NCBI GenBank assembly: GCA_019307645.1
Contig: JAFDJF010000049.1
Coordinates: 1 to 8,826, forward strand
Direction: 5' to 3'
DNA: 8,826 bases
From: Deltaproteobacteria bacterium
GTDB lineage: Bacteria; Desulfobacterota; DSM-4660; Desulfatiglandales; Desulfatiglandaceae
In this document: one piece after another, positions 1-4,569 of the stretch
How the letters are laid out: every line of letters begins with the position of its first letter
Numbering within the stretch: the first letter of the stretch is position 1
Made by a program: the position numbers and the translations under genes
The notes under the pieces: generated by a model
What the model was told of the DNA's origin: nothing
What the model saw: the letters and a program-made list of their open reading frames with translations, nothing else
Databases searched by the model: none

Positions 1-124
1 CCGATGTGCCTTCAAAGCCTATGACGTCGGTAGTCCCGAGGATGCGGCCATGAAAAACCTTATCATCAGCGCCAAAATTAACGCTTCCAGTATAGCCTTT
101 GTAACAGAGCGTATTTTTTGCCAT
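1..124 (-). CDS. hicB: HicB-family antitoxin, 3' end cut by window edge
   Basis: The first 41 codons are visible, starting at the ATG at 124-122 and reading off the window. The protein begins MAKNTLCYKGYTGSV and continues with VFHGRILG and GFEGTS. This is the characteristic N-terminal partial RNase H-like fold of HicB antitoxins (the class typically reading K-x-Y-K-G-Y-x-G-S-V, then V-F-x-G-[KR]-I-x-G, then F-E-G). In that family HicB neutralises the mRNA-cleaving toxin HicA and often binds its own promoter through a C-terminal DNA-binding domain, which lies outside this window. The usual order is hicA then hicB. Here the 94 bp in front of hicB hold only degenerate heptamer repeats and then the end of the regulator gene, so no hicA lies upstream. 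No good Shine-Dalgarno sequence precedes the ATG. Family assignment is from motif recognition and is strong; whether it is an orphan cannot be decided here. Confidence 0.85.
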   Translation of the reverse strand, partial: MAKNTLCYKGYTGSVNFGADDKVFHGRILGTTDVIGFEGTS

Positions 125-180
125 TTTGGATACTTGTTACTGACTGTATAACGGAAACTGAATGCTGGGTGGGGGTACCG

Positions 181-215
181 GATACTGAACACTGATTACT
201 GTTGACTGATAACTG
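181..215 (-). repeat. Degenerate heptamer tandem array, CAGTNNN x5
   Basis: On the minus strand this stretch reads as five exact 7-nt steps: CAGTTAT, CAGTCAA, CAGTAAT, CAGTGTT, CAGTATC. The first four positions are invariant and the last three vary. Fainter seven-phase words continue towards hicB (CAGTTTC near 140 and CAGTCAG near 128-122 on the same strand). It fills most of the gap between the regulator stop codon and hicB. Confidence 0.8.
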
Positions 216-218
216 ATC

Positions 219-1622
219 TTACGGTTTTAAATCAAATTCTTCGATGCGGTTTAGGAGGGTTTTGTAACTGACCTTGAGCATTTGGGCTGCTTTTTTCCTG
301 TTCCATTGGGTTTGTTTCAGTGTGTCCAAGATGGCCTGACGCTCTGCTTCGGAGACATAGGCCTTGCTGATCTTTTTCAGGGAAAAATCTTTGTCACTGA
401 AGGAACCTCTTATCTTGTCGTCATTCCAGTCCAAATAGGGCATATAGGCGCTGGAAAAGGATTGGCGCTCCTTTTTTGGACCCACATCGCCCACATTCAA
501 CTCTTTAAAGGCAAAGCTCCAATCCCTCAAGATAATTGCCAGGCGGATTACATTTTCCAGCTCTCTCACATTCCCGGGCCAATGGTATTCCATGAACAGG
601 TTGGCGACATTATCGGGTAATTCCAGAGGCTCTTTTTTGAACTCATAGCAGTATTTGCTAATGAAATAATGGATAAGTAAGAGAATATCGTCTTTTCTTT
701 CTCTCAAAGGCGAAGCTTTTATGTGTACGATGTTCAAACGATAGAAAAGATCTTTCCTGAAAGAGCCTTCCCGCACCTTTTTTTGCAGATCCGAGTTTGT
801 TGCAGTGACAACCCGGGTGTCGATGATTTTGTCTTCAGTGCCACCCAGTCTTGTAAAAGTTTTGTCTTCAAGCACCTGGAGGAATTTGACTTGAAGTGAG
901 AGGGAAAGGTTCCCGATTTCATCAATAAACAGTGTGCCGTTGTGGGCCATCTCAAGCCGGCCGGGCTTGTCGTGATGGGCGTCTGTGAAGGCCCCCCTCT
1001 GAAAGCCAAAGACTTCGCTCTCCAGCAGTTCATCAGGTAACGCCCCACAGTTTATTTTTACAAGTGGCCCTTTGCTTCGCGTGGAATGATAATGGATGGA
1101 TCGGGCAATCAATTCTTTGCCTGTACCGGTTTCTCCTGTAATCAGTACAGTGATATCCTTATCAGACACATTTCTAATCTTTTCCCTGATTGCCATGCTT
1201 TCCTGACCCTGACCGACCAGGACCTGAAAATTGGGCCGGGAAGTGCTCTCTTCCCTGTGATTCAGGGCTTTTTGTATGGTACTTGATATTTCATCCGCAT
1301 CCGGATCGGCTTTGAGGTGGTGGATGCCGTCAAAAGGGGAGGTTGCGGAACCTTCCGGCATACAAACATCCTCACATGAGGTCAGGACAGGAATCATTGG
1401 ATCGATGATTTTCAATTTGTGCATGCATTTCAGGGTGGTCTCCGTGTCCAGAGACGGGCCGAGAATGACCAAACCGGGATTCAGGGTCTCCAGTTGATCA
1501 ATGGGCATTTCAGGTGTGGCAGTGCACCGGAGATCATACGCCAGTTGCTTTAATTTCCCCTCCATGCGTGACAGTACTGAAGGCGCGGCGTCTATAATAA
1601 GAATGTTCAGATTAGAGCTCAT
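219..1622 (-). CDS. Sigma-54-dependent activator with degenerate receiver domain
   Basis: A 467-residue bacterial enhancer-binding protein in three parts. Residues 6-120 are a receiver-like domain. Residues 135-365 are an AAA+ sigma-54 activation domain with Walker A GETGTGKE (163-170), a GAFTDA loop (210-215, a variant of GAFTGA that keeps the F and T that contact sigma-54), Walker B LFIDEI (231-236), arginine-finger region FRKDLFYRL (288-296) and WPGNVRELEN (348-357). Residues 427-465 form a Fis-type helix-turn-helix (AERQAI, then RKKAAQMLKVSYKTLLNRI). The receiver keeps D11, T81 and K104 but has A12 where a second acidic residue is usual, and G55 (LVILGPSLD) where the phospho-accepting aspartate sits, so classical phosphorylation looks impossible. 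A poorly conserved linker of about 60 residues joins AAA+ to the helix-turn-helix. No histidine kinase gene is adjacent. The ATG lacks a clear ribosome binding site. Target genes are unknown; the neighbouring qrc operon shows no -24/-12 promoter. Confidence 0.9.
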   Translation of the reverse strand: MSSNLNILIIDAAPSVLSRMEGKLKQLAYDLRCTATPEMPIDQLETLNPGLVILGPSLDTETTLKCMHKLKIIDPMIPVLTSCEDVCMPEGSATSPFDGIHHLKADPDADEISSTIQKALNHREESTSRPNFQVLVGQGQESMAIREKIRNVSDKDITVLITGETGTGKELIARSIHYHSTRSKGPLVKINCGALPDELLESEVFGFQRGAFTDAHHDKPGRLEMAHNGTLFIDEIGNLSLSLQVKFLQVLEDKTFTRLGGTEDKIIDTRVVTATNSDLQKKVREGSFRKDLFYRLNIVHIKASPLRERKDDILLLIHYFISKYCYEFKKEPLELPDNVANLFMEYHWPGNVRELENVIRLAIILRDWSFAFKELNVGDVGPKKERQSFSSAYMPYLDWNDDKIRGSFSDKDFSLKKISKAYVSEAERQAILDTLKQTQWNRKKAAQMLKVSYKTLLNRIEEFDLKP

Positions 1623-1661
1623 ATTGATCTGGTTGCTGGTTAAAGGGCTTTAATTATCTCA

Positions 1662-1688
1662 CCGCAGAGATCGCTGAGAGCGCAGAGA
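1662..1688. repeat. Nonamer tandem array, NCGC[AT]GAGA x3
   Basis: Three contiguous 9-nt units on the plus strand: CCGCAGAGA, TCGCTGAGA, GCGCAGAGA. It lies 40-66 bp upstream of the regulator ATG, so it would be in the 5' leader of any transcript reading from the upstream promoter. This CGCAGAG-type word is a commonly seen dispersed motif in bacterial intergenic DNA (from memory). Confidence 0.7.
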
Positions 1689-1704
1689 ATGAAAATTGTA
1701 ATAG

Positions 1705-1773
1705 CCACCCCGATGGAATAACAACTACAGAGGCATTCCACCCCTATGGAATAATAACTTCAAGGGCATTCCA
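1705..1773. repeat. 33-bp imperfect tandem repeat, two copies
   Basis: Two copies at a 33-bp offset. Each starts CCACCCC[GT]ATGGAATAA and ends GGCATTCCA. The 28-bp cores at 1713-1740 and 1746-1773 match at 24 of 28 positions. Within each core TGGAAT near the start is the inverse of ATTCCA at the end, so each copy is itself an inverted repeat with about 14 bp between the arms. Lies about 90-150 bp upstream of the regulator gene. Could be an operator pair or merely a tandem repeat. Confidence 0.75.
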
Positions 1774-2080
1774 TTGGGCAGGTTGGGCAGGCAGACACAC
1801 ACCCCAGTTAAATAGTCCTTCGGAATTTCACGGGGCAGGCGGACAGACACAGACTAAAGATGCTGGGTTTTGGGTACAACCCTAAGTTATCGCCTTTGGC
1901 TCCGTTTCACCCCATCTCCGTTTCTCCGGTTCAGTCTTTTTACTGGTTTCTGGATGAAAATTGGTCTCAGGTTTTTAGCCAAAATTGACATGTTTTTTAT
2001 GCAACTAAAGGGCAAAATATATTTGGAAGTTAAGGTCAAGAAATTCGGGACTTTTTTAAGATCGGATTAGAATTCAATGC

Positions 2081-2109
2081 AGTATAAATTCATGCATTTT
2101 AATTGTCAA
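2081..2109 (-). promoter_or_regulatory. Sigma-70-like promoter far upstream of the activator gene
   Basis: On the minus strand, -35 TTGACA (2109-2104, consensus) and -10 TATACT (2086-2081, 5 of 6 matches) are separated by exactly 17 bp of AT-rich spacer. A start near 2074 would give a leader of about 450 nt before the regulator ATG at 1622, running through the nonamer and 33-bp repeats. It may instead drive a small RNA. Predicted from sequence only. Confidence 0.6.
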
Positions 2110-2188
2110 GGAAATCTCTTGGAGGGCAGGGAAACGTCAAAGTCGTTGATAGGTTGCTAATATTGGGAGACTCCGGGAACCTCAAAAT

Positions 2189-2216
2189 CCGAAATTCGAA
2201 TACCGAAACACGAAAC
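2189..2216. repeat. Degenerate heptamer tandem array, NCGAA[AT]N x4
   Basis: Four contiguous 7-nt steps on the plus strand: CCGAAAT, TCGAATA, CCGAAAC, ACGAAAC. Positions 2-5 (CGAA) are invariant. It sits 26 bp from a second heptamer array with a different core word (2242-2290). Confidence 0.7.
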
Positions 2217-2241
2217 AATATCAAATGGTTGCAAAGCATGT

Positions 2242-2290
2242 CCGCATTTCACCTTACGCCTTATGCCGTGAACCGTGAACCTTATAACCT
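2242..2290 (-). repeat. Degenerate heptamer tandem array, A[AC]GG[TC]NN-like x7
   Basis: Read on the minus strand, seven contiguous 7-nt steps follow the qrc operon end: AGGTTAT, AAGGTTC, ACGGTTC, ACGGCAT, AAGGCGT, AAGGTGA, AATGCGG. The middle five share A[AC]GG; the outer two are more diverged. It begins 18 nt after the stop codon of the last operon gene. It does not form a terminator-like hairpin. Confidence 0.75.
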
Positions 2291-2307
2291 GAGTAGTTAC
2301 GTACTTT

Positions 2308-2466
2308 TTAGAAATGTCTATCCCTGATAAATCCAAAGACCTGTAATGCTGTCTTAAATACTGCAATGCCGACACAGGTGCCGACGATGGTTAGCGCAGT
2401 GTACAGAAGGCCAAAGAATATAAGATACTCTATATTCCAGATCCATTCAAAACTAAGCGGAGTCAT
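2308..2466 (-). CDS. Small single-helix membrane protein, last gene of the qrc operon
   Basis: A 52-residue protein beginning MTPLSFEWIWNIEYLIFFG, with one hydrophobic helix at about residues 14-37 and a short basic tail (FIRDRHF). The ATG at 2466 has a strong ribosome binding site (AAGGAG, 7 nt spacing) and lies only 12 nt after the qrcD stop, so it is almost certainly translated from the qrc transcript. Acidic and aromatic residues precede the helix. I do not recognise it as a named family. Its placement after an NrfD-type subunit suggests a small accessory or assembly subunit of Qrc, comparable in size to the small membrane subunits of other respiratory complexes, but that is inference. 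It is short enough to be skipped by many gene callers. Confidence 0.78.
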   Translation of the reverse strand: MTPLSFEWIWNIEYLIFFGLLYTALTIVGTCVGIAVFKTALQVFGFIRDRHF

Positions 2467-2478
2467 CTTTCTTCTCCT

Positions 2479-3717
2479 TTACTCGGGGACAGGGTTTAAT
2501 TCATTCTCTTTCGGAAACACAGGCAGGTATCTGTAAGCAAGAGAAAATACGACAAATCCGTATGCAATTACCGCCAGTGCGACACCCCATTCCTGCCATG
2601 TGGGCAGGTAGCTCCAGAATCTGTCAAAAGGCATCACAGGGATGGCAAGCGTGACGATGATAAATGCGAACCGGTTCAATATAACTCCCGTACAGTTAAG
2701 CAGGCATGCGAAAATCAGCCAGCGTTGCTGCTGTCTTACCTTGGGAATCATAAGAATAATGGCCGGAATGATCCCGCAGATAAAGATTTCGGCCACCACC
2801 ATCCAGACCCCGTATGGGCCCTCCCTGTAAAAATCCATGAATTTGAGTCCCGCCCTTGGCGCCACACCGTAGATCCAGCCAAAGGTATCGGCGATCTTCA
2901 GTATCATGTAAAGGGACAGCATCCATCCGGAGATCTTTGCAAGCAGCTGGTATGCATCCTCCGGGACCAGTTTTTTACGGGAAAGCTTTTCTGTCAGCTT
3001 GGTACATAATATGGTAAAGCAGGGCCCGGCAGCGATGGCGGACAGGACAAAGAGGAAAAATGTCCAGGGCCAGACATAAAAGCCCTCTCTTGCGGCAAAA
3101 GGCCTGCCGTACAGGACGCCGAACATCCCGCCCAGGGACCCTTGGTGGAAGAAGGAAAGAAACGTACCTGTCGCAGCAATGACTCCCATGACATGATGGA
3201 GGTTGTGCCCGAATAGGTGAAGTTCCTTCACCTCATCAAGCTTTCTGTTTTCGAGAATGATGGGGACAAACTCGACGATCAGGACACCCAGGTAGCAGGT
3301 GATGCAAAAAGACACTTCAACCAGCATGGAGTGGATGTTGGCATGCCAGAATATGAACCATCCCCGGATGGGCTGGCCGATATCTATGCCCAGCATGGCC
3401 GTGGCGCCGGAGTAGCAGATAAAACCAATAATAACCGCGGCATTGATGATGTTCTTCAACTCCTTTTTACCGATAACATAGGTGAGAAACCCCGTAAAAA
3501 AGGCGCCGGCGCCCAGGGCGATTACGCCCAGGTCAAATATGATCCAAACGGCAAATGCAAAGATATTACTCATGTTTGTCTGGTTCAGACCTTTGATAAG
3601 ACACAGGCCTGCAGCCAGCCCGCCCCAGGCCAGAATTGCCAGCCATGGCAGCAGCCACAGGAGAAACAGGCCAAAAGAACATCTTTTTGCGCCTTCCGGT
3701 ATCAATGGCGTATCCAT
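2479..3717 (-). CDS. qrcD: QrcD, NrfD-family integral membrane subunit of menaquinone reductase
   Basis: A 412-residue polytopic protein with ten predicted membrane helices, roughly at residues 15-41, 52-82, 89-112, 121-155, 172-194, 212-238, 256-284, 302-325, 331-360 and 376-399. This is the fold of NrfD/PsrC-type subunits. In Qrc this subunit anchors the complex and holds the menaquinone site. Buried polar residues that could serve quinone or proton chemistry include H125, H129 and E134 (FWHANIHSMLVEV), H171, H174 and H175, and H191. The ATG is preceded by a near-perfect ribosome binding site (AGGAGG, 8 nt spacing), 39 nt after the qrcC stop. Subunit identity rests on the fold plus the qrcABC context; by itself the sequence would only be called NrfD family. 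A homologous subunit of alternative complex III is the main alternative, but ActD, ActE and ActF companions are absent here. Confidence 0.9.
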   Translation of the reverse strand: MDTPLIPEGAKRCSFGLFLLWLLPWLAILAWGGLAAGLCLIKGLNQTNMSNIFAFAVWIIFDLGVIALGAGAFFTGFLTYVIGKKELKNIINAAVIIGFICYSGATAMLGIDIGQPIRGWFIFWHANIHSMLVEVSFCITCYLGVLIVEFVPIILENRKLDEVKELHLFGHNLHHVMGVIAATGTFLSFFHQGSLGGMFGVLYGRPFAAREGFYVWPWTFFLFVLSAIAAGPCFTILCTKLTEKLSRKKLVPEDAYQLLAKISGWMLSLYMILKIADTFGWIYGVAPRAGLKFMDFYREGPYGVWMVVAEIFICGIIPAIILMIPKVRQQQRWLIFACLLNCTGVILNRFAFIIVTLAIPVMPFDRFWSYLPTWQEWGVALAVIAYGFVVFSLAYRYLPVFPKENELNPVPE

Positions 3718-3756
3718 ATGTTTATCCTCCTAAAAAATCGAAACAGACAACAGTCC

Positions 3757-4557
3757 TCAGTCTGCGTGTGAAATCGGTGTGAATTCGTCGATCGGATTGT
3801 CGGCGATCTTCCGGACCCAGTCTCTCGATGAAAGGTAGTATACCTTGGGTTTTGTGTTCAAACGTTCCAGGATTCTGAATGCATGGGGGTTTTTAATGAG
3901 TTTGGCGACTTCATGCTCAGGGTTATTGAGGTCGCCGAATGTGATGGCCTGGGCCGGGCATGCCTCGGTGCAGGCCGTAATGTATTCGTGTTCCTCGAGC
4001 TCTCTGCGGTCTTCTGCATAGGCCTGGTTTTTGGCACGCATGAGCCGGTGATGGCAGAACGTGCATTTTTCGATCACCCCTCGCATGCGGGGTGAGACCT
4101 CGGGTGACAGATAGCGCTCAAGCCCCTTGTTTTTTGGATAGTATGCATCCCACCAGTTGAAATACCTGGCTTTGTAGGGGCAGGCTGCCTGGCAGTATCT
4201 GCATCCTATGCAGCGGGTGTAAACCTGGCTTACGATGCCGTTATTAGGGTCTATCCTTGTTGCGGTGGCAACGCAGACTGAAACACATGACGGGACGTGA
4301 TGGCCATGGCCGTCTTCACTGCAGTGCATGCACGGCCTGGGGAAATAGACCACCTCTGCATCGGGAAATTCCTTGCCGTTGGTGGCCTTAAAGAGCTGCA
4401 TCCAGGCGATGAAGCGCTCTTTGTCTGATTCGTCAGGCCTGACAGACACGTTATTTTCTGCTGCACAGGCGACCATGCATGTCCCGCACCCGGTGCATTT
4501 ATCCAGATTTATGACCATGCCGTATTTGTTTGTTCCGTGGTCATGTGCTTTTTTCAT
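3757..4557 (-). CDS. qrcC: QrcC, periplasmic four-cluster iron-sulfur subunit
   Basis: A 266-residue ferredoxin-like protein of the DmsB/NrfC/PsrB type. Sixteen cysteines fall into four groups: 21, 24, 27, 31 (CTGCGTCMVAC); 76, 79, 91, 95; 116, 119, 122, 126 (CIGCRYCQAAC); and 165, 168, 196, 200. These would bind four Fe-S clusters forming a wire between QrcB or QrcA and the membrane subunit. There is no signal peptide, which fits export as a passenger with the Tat-signal-bearing QrcB, as known for similar complexes. The second group ends CVSVCVATAT, lacking the proline usual after the last cysteine, and has a His-rich insert (DGHGHHVPS). The ATG has a GAGGTAG-type ribosome binding site and lies 12 nt after qrcB, so the two genes are tightly coupled. 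In alternative complex III the equivalent module is fused to ActB; here it is a separate gene, as in Qrc. Confidence 0.92.
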   Translation of the reverse strand: MKKAHDHGTNKYGMVINLDKCTGCGTCMVACAAENNVSVRPDESDKERFIAWMQLFKATNGKEFPDAEVVYFPRPCMHCSEDGHGHHVPSCVSVCVATATRIDPNNGIVSQVYTRCIGCRYCQAACPYKARYFNWWDAYYPKNKGLERYLSPEVSPRMRGVIEKCTFCHHRLMRAKNQAYAEDRRELEEHEYITACTEACPAQAITFGDLNNPEHEVAKLIKNPHAFRILERLNTKPKVYYLSSRDWVRKIADNPIDEFTPISHAD

Positions 4558-4569
4558 GATCTACCTCGT

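Larger units (their letters stand above)
1623..2307. other. Gene-free, repeat-rich spacer of 685 bp
   Basis: I find no credible gene on either strand; the open frames here lack ribosome binding sites and protein-like composition. From low to high coordinates it contains a nonamer array (1662-1688), a 33-bp tandem repeat (1705-1773), two further nonamers TTGGGCAGG (1774-1791), a repeated GGGCAGGC[AG]GACA word (about 1786 and 1834), two copies of CTCCGTTTC[AT]CC (1900-1911 and 1916-1927), a strong minus-strand promoter (2081-2109), and two degenerate heptamer arrays (2189-2216 and 2242-2290). No intrinsic terminator is evident after the qrc operon. The 1950-2080 part is AT-rich with no repeat that I recognise. 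Confidence 0.75.

Noticed and set aside
1705..1773. The 33-bp repeats as a minimal CRISPR array
   Set aside because: The copies are directly adjacent with no unique spacer between them and no cas genes nearby.
1870..2070. A 66-codon plus-strand frame in the long spacer
   Set aside because: No ribosome binding site, unlike any protein I know, opposite strand to all other genes, and partly repeat sequence.
2157..2375. A 72-codon minus-strand frame overlapping the end of the small membrane protein gene
   Set aside because: It reads through the heptamer arrays, overlaps a better-supported frame with a strong ribosome binding site, and has no plausible domain.
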